37,197 nt of DNA from an uncultured Bacteroidales bacterium. Its GTDB lineage: Bacteria > Bacteroidota > Bacteroidia > Bacteroidales > F082. The DNA lies in NCBI GenBank assembly GCA_900318465.1, contig ONKQ01000050.1, positions 1 through 37,197 of the forward strand, written 5' to 3'. Below are positions 15,337-22,815 of the stretch, piece by piece (the stretch's first letter is position 1; every line of letters begins with the position of its first letter). The position numbers and the translations under genes are program-made. The notes under the pieces were generated by a model. It made no database searches. It had not been told where the DNA came from and worked only from the letters and a program-made list of their open reading frames with translations.

Positions 15337-17658
15337 ATGGCAAAGAATTTAGTGATTGTGGAGTCACCCACCAAGGGCAAAACCATCGCTGGTTTCCTTG
15401 GAAAAGAATACACGGTCATGGCGACCCAAGGACACGTCCGCGACCTGAACAAAAACACATTGAGTGTCGACATCGACAAGGATTTTGAACCGGAATATGA
15501 GATTCCGGACGACCGAAAAGGTATCGTGGCCGAATTGCGAAAACTGTCGAAATCAGCTGACACAGTGTGGCTTGCATCCGATGAGGACCGCGAAGGAGAG
15601 TCGATCTCGTGGCATCTGTATGAGGTGCTTGACTTGAAGAAAAAGGATACGAAACGTATCGTTTTCCACGAAATCACTAAAACGGCCATCCAACATGCCA
15701 TCGAGAATCCGCGCAGCATCAATATGGGCCTCGTCAACGCACAGCAGGCGCGACGTGTGCTCGACCGCTTGGTGGGTTATGAGCTTTCGCCGCTGCTTTG
15801 GAAGAAGGTGAAGCCGGCTCTTTCGGCAGGCCGTGTGCAGTCGGTGGCTGTGCGTCTCATCGTTGAACGCGAGGAAGAAATCAAGAACTTTGTGCAAAGC
15901 AGTGCTTTCCGTGTGACGGCAGAGTTCTCTTTTGTCAAGGATGGACAGGAATACAACCTTCTTGCTGAGTTGCCACATCGCTTTGATACTGAGGAAGAAA
16001 CGAAAAAGTTCCTGGAGTCGTGCATCAATGCTAACTACAAGGTTGACAGCATTGAGAAGAAACCCAGTGTGCGCTATCCTGCACCGCCATTCACCACTTC
16101 CACTTTGCAACAGGAGGCTGCCCGCAAACTTGGCTTCTCGGTGGCCAATACCATGCGCATCGCGCAGCAACTTTACGAATCCGGTAAGATTACTTATATG
16201 CGTACCGACTCGGTCAATCTGTCTTCGCTTGCCCTCGGCATGGCCAAAAAGGAAATCATCGAAAACTATGGTGAGGGTTACGTCAAGACGCGACAATACC
16301 ACACCAAATCGAAGGGCGCACAAGAGGCCCACGAAGCCATCCGCCCGACCTACCTCGACCAGCATACGGTGAAAGGTACTGCCGACGAGCGCAAGCTGTA
16401 TGAGTTGATTTGGAAGCGCACCATCGCCTCACAAATGGCTGATGCACAGGTGGAACGCACCAATGTCAACATCGGCGTTTCGACCAACGGAAAGCAGTTT
16501 GTCGCCACGGGCGAAGTCGTCCTTTTCGACGGTTTCTTGAAGGTGTATCGTGAGAGTTACGATGATATGCCCACGGAGGATGCCGCTGCCTTGCTGCCAC
16601 CTGTCGAAGTGGGTATGCCATTGGACATGGAAAAGATGGAAGCCCAGCAACGTTTCACACGCGCTCCGTTCCGTTACAACGAGGCCAGCCTCGTCAAGAA
16701 GATGGAGGAACTTGGCATCGGACGTCCTTCCACCTATGCCCCCACCATCTCAACCATCCAAAAACGCGAGTATGTCACAAAGGGCGACATCAAGGGCAAT
16801 GCGCTTGAGTTTCAGATTATCACATTGAAAAACAATAAGATAACTGAAAAGAAAGGCAAGGAAACCTTTGGCGCGGAAAAAGGAAAACTTATCCCTACCG
16901 ATGTCGGCGTGTTGGTCAATAAGTTTTTGTTGCAGTATTTTGAGAACATCATCGACTACAACTTTACCGCCAACGTGGAGAAGGAATTCGACCAGATTGA
17001 GGAAGGCCAGCGCGAATGGAACGCCATGATTCGGGACTTCTATAGCGTTTTCCACAAGCAAGTAGTCTCCACCACTGAAAATTCGGGTAAGTTCAGCGGC
17101 GAGAAGTTGTTGGGCGTCGACCCTGCAACGGGCAAGAATGTCTATGTGAAAGTCGGTCGCTTTGGCCCAGTGGCGCAGATTGGCGACACCGAAGCCGAAG
17201 AGAAGCCTCGTTTTGCCGGATTGAAGAAAGACATGAGCATCGAGACGGTCACGCTTGAGGAAGTGCTGAAACTCTTTGAGTTCCCGCGCTCGTTGGGCGA
17301 ATACGAAGGCAAGGAGATGACCGTGGCCATCGGTAAGTTCGGCCCCTACGTGAGGCATGACGGCAAGTTCTACAGCCTCGCCAAGACCGACAATCCTGCC
17401 CTCGTGGAATATGACCGCGCCGTGGAAATCATCAATGAGAAACGCGAGAAAGACCTCAACAACATCATCCGCACCTTCGACGAAGACTCCGATTTGCGGG
17501 TGCTTGATGGCCGTTTTGGGCCTTACATCAGCTACAAGAAAACCAACTACAAAATCCCGAAAGGCACCGACCTGCATACATTGGGCTATGCCGATTGTCT
17601 TGCCATCATCGAAGACCCGAAGAACGCGCCTAAGAAAAAATCGGCGAAGAAGAAATAA
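15337..17658 (+). CDS. topA: DNA topoisomerase I (type IA)
   Basis: This enzyme relaxes negative supercoils through a transient 5'-phosphotyrosine link. The 773-residue protein has a TOPRIM domain (VIVESPTKGKTIAGFLG, with Glu9; SDEDREGE at 81-88), the topoisomerase IA central gate domains, and the active-site Tyr287 in ITYMRTDSVNLS. The C-terminal region has no tetracysteine zinc fingers. Instead it carries repeated GRFGPY-type modules (VGRFGPVAQIGD, IGKFGPYVRHDGKFY, DGRFGPYISYKKTNYK), followed by a lysine-rich end (PKKKSAKKK), as is common in Bacteroidota TopA. It is a housekeeping gene with its own promoter, and it converges on the SprT-like gene with a 7-base gap. Confidence 0.98.
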   Translation: MAKNLVIVESPTKGKTIAGFLGKEYTVMATQGHVRDLNKNTLSVDIDKDFEPEYEIPDDRKGIVAELRKLSKSADTVWLASDEDREGESISWHLYEVLDLKKKDTKRIVFHEITKTAIQHAIENPRSINMGLVNAQQARRVLDRLVGYELSPLLWKKVKPALSAGRVQSVAVRLIVEREEEIKNFVQSSAFRVTAEFSFVKDGQEYNLLAELPHRFDTEEETKKFLESCINANYKVDSIEKKPSVRYPAPPFTTSTLQQEAARKLGFSVANTMRIAQQLYESGKITYMRTDSVNLSSLALGMAKKEIIENYGEGYVKTRQYHTKSKGAQEAHEAIRPTYLDQHTVKGTADERKLYELIWKRTIASQMADAQVERTNVNIGVSTNGKQFVATGEVVLFDGFLKVYRESYDDMPTEDAAALLPPVEVGMPLDMEKMEAQQRFTRAPFRYNEASLVKKMEELGIGRPSTYAPTISTIQKREYVTKGDIKGNALEFQIITLKNNKITEKKGKETFGAEKGKLIPTDVGVLVNKFLLQYFENIIDYNFTANVEKEFDQIEEGQREWNAMIRDFYSVFHKQVVSTTENSGKFSGEKLLGVDPATGKNVYVKVGRFGPVAQIGDTEAEEKPRFAGLKKDMSIETVTLEEVLKLFEFPRSLGEYEGKEMTVAIGKFGPYVRHDGKFYSLAKTDNPALVEYDRAVEIINEKREKDLNNIIRTFDEDSDLRVLDGRFGPYISYKKTNYKIPKGTDLHTLGYADCLAIIEDPKNAPKKKSAKKK

Positions 17659-17665
17659 GAGGGAA

Positions 17666-18283
17666 TCAGAGTAGTTTTGCTTCAGCCAATGCTGCCACCA
17701 TGTAGGTTTTTCCGTTGGTCTCGCAGTAGCATTTGTAGCGTGTGCGTTGCTTTTCGCCTTTTTGGAACACCATGCCGTTTTTCAAGACAAACCTTGCGCC
17801 TGCGGGTAGGTTTTCTACCGTGCTTATTCCCAAAGTTTTGTTGTCGTATTGCTGCAACACCCTTTGCAACCTGACATCGGCGGTGCTGCTTGCCTTGATG
17901 TGCTGGAGGTGGTGATGCAATGCATCCAAAACGTCTTGAGGGAAGATGGTTGTGGTCATAAATGGTTGTAGCAGCCTGGTAAAGTTGTTTTGCCATTCCG
18001 TTCCATGAGGTTGCACACGGTGTGAGCCATATTGTTGATACACATCGTAATGCGCTACCTCATGGACGTAGGTGATAAGCATTTGATATGGATTCAAGTC
18101 TATGTTGAGTGTGATGGTACACAGGCTTTTTTGGGTGCGGGGCGGACGGAAATCGCCCAACTTGGAGCTGCGTGGCCGCTTGAAGTGCAGGATGAAACGC
18201 CGCTGCTCATAGATTTGGCCGACCATGGCCACCGCCGATTCGGGGAAATGGCGTTTCAGCATTTCGAGTTCTTCAGCCTTCAT
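17666..18283 (-). CDS. SprT-like zinc metallopeptidase-family protein
   Basis: The 205-residue protein has a zincin motif H74-E-V-A-H78 in ITYVHEVAHYDVY, with a likely third ligand at His93 (QPHGTEWQNNF). This is the SprT-like pattern HExxH...HGxxW. A C-terminal beta-rich part (FVLKNGMVFQKGEKQRTRYK) ends in CYCETNGKTYMV, where a small zinc-ribbon-like end is possible. Members include human SPRTN and bacterial SprT; the bacterial role is not settled. I chose ATG 18283: it overlaps the stop of the preceding small lipoprotein gene by 11 bases, so translation is probably coupled. A start 24 bases upstream (18307) is possible. Confidence 0.88.
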   Translation of the reverse strand: MKAEELEMLKRHFPESAVAMVGQIYEQRRFILHFKRPRSSKLGDFRPPRTQKSLCTITLNIDLNPYQMLITYVHEVAHYDVYQQYGSHRVQPHGTEWQNNFTRLLQPFMTTTIFPQDVLDALHHHLQHIKASSTADVRLQRVLQQYDNKTLGISTVENLPAGARFVLKNGMVFQKGEKQRTRYKCYCETNGKTYMVAALAEAKLL

Positions 18284-18452
18284 CGTCGTGCAAAAGTTCG
18301 TATTCAATGGTTTCTTGTGGCACGTAGCTCCACTTGGTGCAGGTGTTGCAATGGCGCGGTGTCCTGACGCGACCTGGCACTTCCTTGGTCTTGCAGGAGG
18401 CTGCCAACAAAACCAAACTTAGTAATAACAGAATGAACAATTTACTTTTCAT
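18273..18452 (-). CDS. Very small lipoprotein with a CxxC motif
   Basis: A 59-codon frame runs from ATG 18452 to TGA 18273. The product begins MKSKLFILLLLSLVLLAASC, a textbook lipoprotein signal with lipobox AASC (Cys20). The mature part is only about 40 residues: basic at first (KTKEVPGRVRTPR), then a HCNTCTKW cluster, then an acidic end (IEYELLHDDEG). It lies 48 bases after the envC-like stop and overlaps the SprT-like start by 11 bases, so it looks like a genuine member of this operon. I know no family name. The CNTC pair could bind metal or be redox-active (inference). Confidence 0.75.
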   Translation of the reverse strand: MKSKLFILLLLSLVLLAASCKTKEVPGRVRTPRHCNTCTKWSYVPQETIEYELLHDDEG

Positions 18453-18500
18453 TTTTTTCCATTTGGTTTTGTGAGTTTTGCAGGTTTTGTGACATGTTTT

Positions 18501-19883
18501 TCATTTCGACAACCAATTTTCGGGGTTTTGTCTGACTTGTTCCTTCAGCAGTTCAAAGTGCAACTCGGTCTTGCCTTCGGTCTTGCTTGTATGTATGGTG
18601 CCGAGGTTTTGCTTGGTCTTTACCTTGTCGCCGCGCTTCACGGTGACGTTCTCCAAGTTGGAATAGACTGTGAAATACTCGCCGTGGCGGACGATGACCA
18701 CCGTGTTGGCACCGGTCAATTTGGTGACGCTGGCCACTTCGCCATCGAACACGGCGCGGGCTTGTGCCCCTTCGGTGGTGGCGATGTCGATTCCGTTGTT
18801 GGTCACGGTGACTTTGCTCGACACCACGGAGGCGTGTTTGCCGTAGGACGAAGAGATGATGCCGCGTTCCACGGGCCAAGGTAGTTTGCCCTTGTTGCCG
18901 ACGAAGTCGGACGAGAGTGCTTTTTCGGCGGGTGTCAGGGCCATTCCTTTTTCCTTGGGTGCAGGTGCGGTGGTCTTGCCTTTTTCTTTGGCTTGCTTTT
19001 CGGCTTCCTTGCGTTTGCGTTCGGCTTCGGCGTTGGCCTTGCGTATTTCCTCGGCGATGATGTCGTCGATGGCCTTTTGCAACTTCTTGGCCTGCTTCTG
19101 CTTGTTAGTGATGTCTTGCTGTATGCTGCCTTCCTTTTTCTTCAGCTTGGCCACCTGGAGGTTGAGGTCTTCTTTCTCGGTTTTGAGGGCGTCTTGCTGA
19201 GCCTTCTCGTCTTTCAGTAGGGCGGCTTGTTCTTCGCGGGCTTGTTGGTTGGCTTCCACTTCGCCAGTAATGCGTTGCTCGGTGGCGGTGATTTGATCCA
19301 TCTTGATTTTTCGGGCATCGTTGAACTGTCGGATGTAGCGAAGGCGGCTGAAGGCTTGGTTGAAGTCTTTGGAAGCGAAAACAAAGCCCAAACGGTCGTA
19401 ATGGCTGCGGTTGCGGTAGGCAAAAGTAATCATCTTCGCGTATTCCTTGCGCAGCGACTTCAAATCGGAGTTCAGGGTTTTGATGTTGTTTCGTCCGGCA
19501 TTGATTTCTTTGTCAAGTATGGCGATTTGTTCGTTGTAGGCTTTGATAAGGTTCTCGCGTTGCTTGATTTTCTTGTCCAACAGCGAGACCTCGTTGAGGG
19601 TCATCTCCTTGTCTTTTGTGGTCTTTTTCAGCAATTGGTTGGCGGTCGAAATCTCCTTCTGTAAAGAGGTGATTTCGTTTTGCAACTGTTGCTTCGATTT
19701 GCCTTTCGTCTTTTGAGCGTATGTTGGAGAAACTGATAATACTATTGCACATACAACTGCCAATAAGATGCGTATGTAGTTGACGCGAGACTGCGAGGCA
19801 CGAGACGCGAAGCTTTTTAGGAACGTCTCATGTCCCGAAGTCTCGAGTCCCGAGTCAAATAATATGATACCTGGTTTCTTCAT
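18501..19883 (-). CDS. EnvC-like murein hydrolase activator (coiled coil plus degenerate M23/LytM domain)
   Basis: The 460-residue periplasmic protein has a long coiled coil (about 62-300) and a LytM domain (about 345-455). The LytM metal site is degenerate: the HxxxD position reads NNGID (Asn362, Asp366), the YAHL His is Asn409 (VYSNL), and HxH reads ELH (only His442 kept). This matches EnvC/NlpD-type activators, which switch on amidases during septum splitting rather than cutting murein themselves. The signal peptide core (RILLAVVCAIVLSVSPTYA) starts unusually late, near residue 38. Residues 10-34 before it are encoded by a palindromic repeat (19782-19856). No ATG lies between that repeat and the signal core, so ATG 19883 is needed; it overlaps the DUF4292 stop by 4 bases. 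Confidence 0.9.
   Translation of the reverse strand: MKKPGIILFDSGLETSGHETFLKSFASRASQSRVNYIRILLAVVCAIVLSVSPTYAQKTKGKSKQQLQNEITSLQKEISTANQLLKKTTKDKEMTLNEVSLLDKKIKQRENLIKAYNEQIAILDKEINAGRNNIKTLNSDLKSLRKEYAKMITFAYRNRSHYDRLGFVFASKDFNQAFSRLRYIRQFNDARKIKMDQITATEQRITGEVEANQQAREEQAALLKDEKAQQDALKTEKEDLNLQVAKLKKKEGSIQQDITNKQKQAKKLQKAIDDIIAEEIRKANAEAERKRKEAEKQAKEKGKTTAPAPKEKGMALTPAEKALSSDFVGNKGKLPWPVERGIISSSYGKHASVVSSKVTVTNNGIDIATTEGAQARAVFDGEVASVTKLTGANTVVIVRHGEYFTVYSNLENVTVKRGDKVKTKQNLGTIHTSKTEGKTELHFELLKEQVRQNPENWLSK
19782..19856. repeat. Palindromic short-word repeat inside the 5' end of the envC-like gene
   Basis: The left arm has words GACGCGA, GACTGCGA, GGCACGA, GACGCGA; the right arm has GTCTCAT, GTCCCGA, GTCTCGA, GTCCCGA, GTC, the imperfect complement. 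The words are mostly spaced by 7 bases and resemble those of the element within cysQ. It is read in frame and lengthens the n-region of the signal peptide. Confidence 0.8.
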
Positions 19884-20443
19884 TGTTTCATTGGCAATTG
19901 GATGCGTTCCATCTTGTTGGTAATTTTCAGCGGAAAGGTGGTGGGTTGGTCCAATTTGATGTTGGAGTATTTTAGCTTAACTTTAATATCTCCTGTATAG
20001 TAATCGTATTGATTCCACCCAACCGTTTGGTTTTCAACGGGTGGAATGCCTTCGATATTGTCCAAAAGCACAAATTGCGCAAACGGTAGTCTCAAACCAA
20101 ATAAAGGTCCGATTTGCTGATCGAGGCTGTCTACATGCTCGGCCAAATAGGTCTTTTCCAAGCGGTTGAGAATCCAGATGGAATCGTTGCTGATTTTGGC
20201 ACGTAATACTTCCACACCCATTGTGGCGGTCACGCTGACCCAGACAAGGCTGTCTTTCCTCATCCTGAGTTGCCCTGATAAGTCATTGAAAGACTGTCCG
20301 TTGACTTCGGCTTGGATGGCCATGTTGGCGGTGAGCCATTCAAAAGATTGCGGCGGTGCAGGTGCCACGGTTTTCTTGCGTGAGGCGCAGGAGGAAGCCG
20401 TGAGCAGCAGGGCGAGGAATGATATTTTTATTAGGTTATTCAT
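19880..20443 (-). CDS. DUF4292-family lipoprotein
   Basis: The 187-residue product (from ATG 20443; 20458 would add five residues) has a lipoprotein signal MNNLIKISFLALLLTASSC with lipobox ASSC. The mature protein is beta-rich (ANMAIQAEVNGQSFNDLSG, then MRKDSLVWVSVTATMGVEVL, then ISNDSIWILNRLEKTYLAE), the pattern of the DUF4292 family, whose fold resembles LolA/LolB-type lipid-binding half-barrels. Its molecular role is not established. It overlaps the envC-like gene by 4 bases. In Bacteroidota this gene commonly lies between a TPR gene and the M23/EnvC gene; here the TPR gene is separated from it by a restriction-modification pair. Confidence 0.85.
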   Translation of the reverse strand: MNNLIKISFLALLLTASSCASRKKTVAPAPPQSFEWLTANMAIQAEVNGQSFNDLSGQLRMRKDSLVWVSVTATMGVEVLRAKISNDSIWILNRLEKTYLAEHVDSLDQQIGPLFGLRLPFAQFVLLDNIEGIPPVENQTVGWNQYDYYTGDIKVKLKYSNIKLDQPTTFPLKITNKMERIQLPMKQ

Positions 20444-20497
20444 AGAGGTGTATCTCATCCTCAGTTCAAAACAAGTTTTGATATTTTGCGAACAGTC

Positions 20498-21610
20498 TTA
20501 TACGATCATTCTGTTTGCCATGGTTTTTTTGCTTAAAGCTGCAATCAAAATATTGCGTGGAGGACAAACCGAAGCTAAAACAATGTCTTGAAAACAAGGT
20601 TGAGGACTATTATTATTGTCGGCTCTTATCGGACCAGAATATAGAACAGTTTTGCCCAAAGAAATAGTTTGATTTGGCTTTACATGTTTATAATTGTCCC
20701 CGTATGAGAAAGCAAGGATATTTACTTCATCAGTATGTTCTGCGATGAACTTATGTAAATCAAGTGCAGTGCTGGAAGAGATATAGTCGGCAAGCAGGTC
20801 TTGCAAAACCCAAATTGTTTTGCCGCCCCAAGTCATAGCAGCTTGCGATTTGACAATCAGTTGACTTGCCATTCTTGCCCAAACTTGTCGGTAATTAATG
20901 CCGGGTGCTAAATGTGGCTTCCCTAACACACAATCTTCAAACGCTTGTGGAATACAGCTTCTTTTTTTCTTGTTTCCGCCAGAAGTGCTTGAAGTCATAA
21001 CTTCTACTATTACAGGATTTCCTATAGGGAAATCTTCGATATAAAGGTCTTCGTTTCTCTTGGCAAAAGTATGTCCACTATCACGCAGATATTTTTCCAA
21101 AACACTCCATTCCAAACCAGAATCTACGACCGCCCTTTCTTTTGTTACCTTTCCCAAAGGCATTAACACATAATCGAATGTATAGTCGAAAGCCGAAGTG
21201 TCATCATCTTCATTGTCATAGATATACTTTACTTTTAATTCCGCCCAAATTCCAATCTCCATGCCTTTTGGGATGCCGCATTTTTCTAGAAGTTTTGTTT
21301 GTGTTTCTCCTTTCAAAACGCTTTTATTAGCTTTCTTCCCCATATACAATAAACGTCGAGGGCAAATAATCCAAGGAGCGGTGTCATCCGATAATTGAAT
21401 GGAACATACGCCCGAAGGAACGCTATCCAAATTTGGGAACAATTTCTTCAATTCATCGTGGTTGCTCAAATCTATTTCCGACATGAAACGGTTGCCGCCG
21501 CCGTCACATCTGTCAGAAATAAACGGGCAATAAGCTTTTTCCCTTGATTTGATTACAGCAGGGCTGTTGTCATCTATCGGGTATCCGAGCAATTCATAGA
21601 TTTTTGGCAT
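20498..21610 (-). CDS. NotI-family type II restriction endonuclease
   Basis: The 370-residue protein matches the layout of R.NotI. Four cysteines, which in NotI hold a structural iron, are at 28 and 35 (YCPFISDRC), 69 (SGVCSIQL) and 83 (WIICPRRLL). The nuclease core follows: an acidic residue in FDYTFDYVL (about Asp146) and Glu203 in VIVEVMTSSTSGG, corresponding to NotI FDWTL and LEIQTMD. NotI uses E-x-Q; here the third residue is Met205 (E-V-M), an unusual substitution at the catalytic Lys/Gln position. The later helix block (YRQVWARMASQLIVKSQ) also fits. It overlaps the methyltransferase gene by 37 bases. The recognition site cannot be read from sequence. The gene is visibly richer in A and T than its neighbours. 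Confidence 0.85.
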   Translation of the reverse strand: MPKIYELLGYPIDDNSPAVIKSREKAYCPFISDRCDGGGNRFMSEIDLSNHDELKKLFPNLDSVPSGVCSIQLSDDTAPWIICPRRLLYMGKKANKSVLKGETQTKLLEKCGIPKGMEIGIWAELKVKYIYDNEDDDTSAFDYTFDYVLMPLGKVTKERAVVDSGLEWSVLEKYLRDSGHTFAKRNEDLYIEDFPIGNPVIVEVMTSSTSGGNKKKRSCIPQAFEDCVLGKPHLAPGINYRQVWARMASQLIVKSQAAMTWGGKTIWVLQDLLADYISSSTALDLHKFIAEHTDEVNILAFSYGDNYKHVKPNQTISLGKTVLYSGPIRADNNNSPQPCFQDIVLASVCPPRNILIAALSKKTMANRMIV

Positions 21611-22713
21611 AAGATAATCTCCTTTACTTTTATGGCTACGGCTTTGGCAAGAGGCGGAGGCACGGAGTTCCCCACCTGTCGGTGTTGGTCTAAACTTTTT
21701 ATGGTTCCTGTCCTACCGCGAATAGGGCCTCTTAATACATAACTATCAGGGTAACCATGTATTCTCATGTATTCTCGTGGCGTTAAATATCTGTCTTCAG
21801 TTGGGTGGAAAAAAATCTCTCCACCACGCAAGGTGTTTGATGGGCGATTGCGGTCAAGACGCAAAAACTTGGTTGTGTCTTTTTGTGTCAATCCACCAAT
21901 TTGTTCTTTGGGAAGATGGGTTTGTGAAGATAAGTTTTTCCCTTCTGGCACTCCGTGTATGCGTTCCCTGTCGCGGCAAGGTGTCACATCATAATGGCTG
22001 TTATCAGGGATAATATCAGTTTCTGCTTTTAATATTGGTTGTCCGAGTCCACTGATAACTTCGCCGACGGTACTATAAGGCAGCAGACCAAACAAACTCA
22101 TGGTTTCAGAAGGTTGGGAATGTGTTGGAAAAGGAAATTGGAAACCATTAGGCTTTTTTGTGGCAACTATGAAAACCCTTTCTCTCAATTGTGCGACTCC
22201 GTAATCAGCAGCCAGCATGACGCGCCATTTCGGAACATAATCTAATGCTTCAAGCTCTTTTATGAATTGTTCAAAAACTCCTCCACTCTTTCCGTTTAAA
22301 TCTTTTGCATTGAGAAGCCCCTTCACTTGTTCTACCATCAAGGCTCGTGGTTGTATGGTTTTTGCATACCTGATCATTTGGAACAACAGCACACCGCGCT
22401 CGTCAAGCATAGATTTTTGTTTTCCTATTTGAGAAAAGGCTTGACAAGGAGGACCACCAAAAAGTAAATCCACTTCACCCGATTTATAACCTAAATCATC
22501 AAGAATTTGTTGGGGGGAAATATCTTTTATATCTCCTTCATAAACAAAGGTTTCTCTTTCTCCTCTTGATATGTTTTCTCTCAGCGTTTCACAACAATGT
22601 TTGTCAAGTTCGACACAGGCGAGGATTTCAAATCCCGCCTGTTGCACTCCGATATCCATACCTCCGGCTCCAGAAAACAGAGAAATTGCTGTCAAACCAT
22701 GTTCTGCTGTCAT
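21574..22713 (-). CDS. C5-cytosine DNA methyltransferase of a type II R-M system
   Basis: The 379-residue enzyme carries the ordered C5-MTase motifs: I FSGAGGMDIG (13-22), IV GGPPCQAFS with nucleophile Cys90, VI VEQVKG (Glu128), VIII QLRERVFIVA (175-184), then RPSNTLRGG and X QVGNSVPPPLAKA. Motif VI is usually ENV; here it is EQV, with the catalytic Glu kept. The target-recognition region lies between motifs VIII and the C-terminal blocks (about 190-290). It protects the host DNA against the overlapping NotI-like nuclease. A TAATTTTG box 31 bases upstream gives the pair its own promoter, with the methylase first, as expected for safe establishment. Its A/T-rich bases suggest transfer. Confidence 0.95.
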   Translation of the reverse strand: MTAEHGLTAISLFSGAGGMDIGVQQAGFEILACVELDKHCCETLRENISRGERETFVYEGDIKDISPQQILDDLGYKSGEVDLLFGGPPCQAFSQIGKQKSMLDERGVLLFQMIRYAKTIQPRALMVEQVKGLLNAKDLNGKSGGVFEQFIKELEALDYVPKWRVMLAADYGVAQLRERVFIVATKKPNGFQFPFPTHSQPSETMSLFGLLPYSTVGEVISGLGQPILKAETDIIPDNSHYDVTPCRDRERIHGVPEGKNLSSQTHLPKEQIGGLTQKDTTKFLRLDRNRPSNTLRGGEIFFHPTEDRYLTPREYMRIHGYPDSYVLRGPIRGRTGTIKSLDQHRQVGNSVPPPLAKAVAIKVKEIILCQKSMNCSDTR

Positions 22714-22743
22714 GCTCTTTGTGGATAAAAACTATTCAAACCG

Positions 22744-22751
22744 CAAAATTA
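22744..22751 (-). promoter_or_regulatory. Bacteroidota -7 promoter box TAATTTTG for the R-M pair
   Basis: On the minus strand the box matches TAnnTTTG, 30 bases before the methyltransferase ATG. It sits in the 102-base gap after the TPR gene. Confidence 0.6.
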
Positions 22752-22815
22752 GCACTTTTTTGGGAATTGTCAATATCTAAGATGATGGCAGAAAGTTTTC
22801 GTTCCATCTCTTAAA

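Noticed and set aside
20444-20497. Direct repeats or an attachment site at the edge of the R-M insertion
   Set aside because: I compared the sequence before 20498 and after 22713 by eye and found no convincing shared direct repeat.
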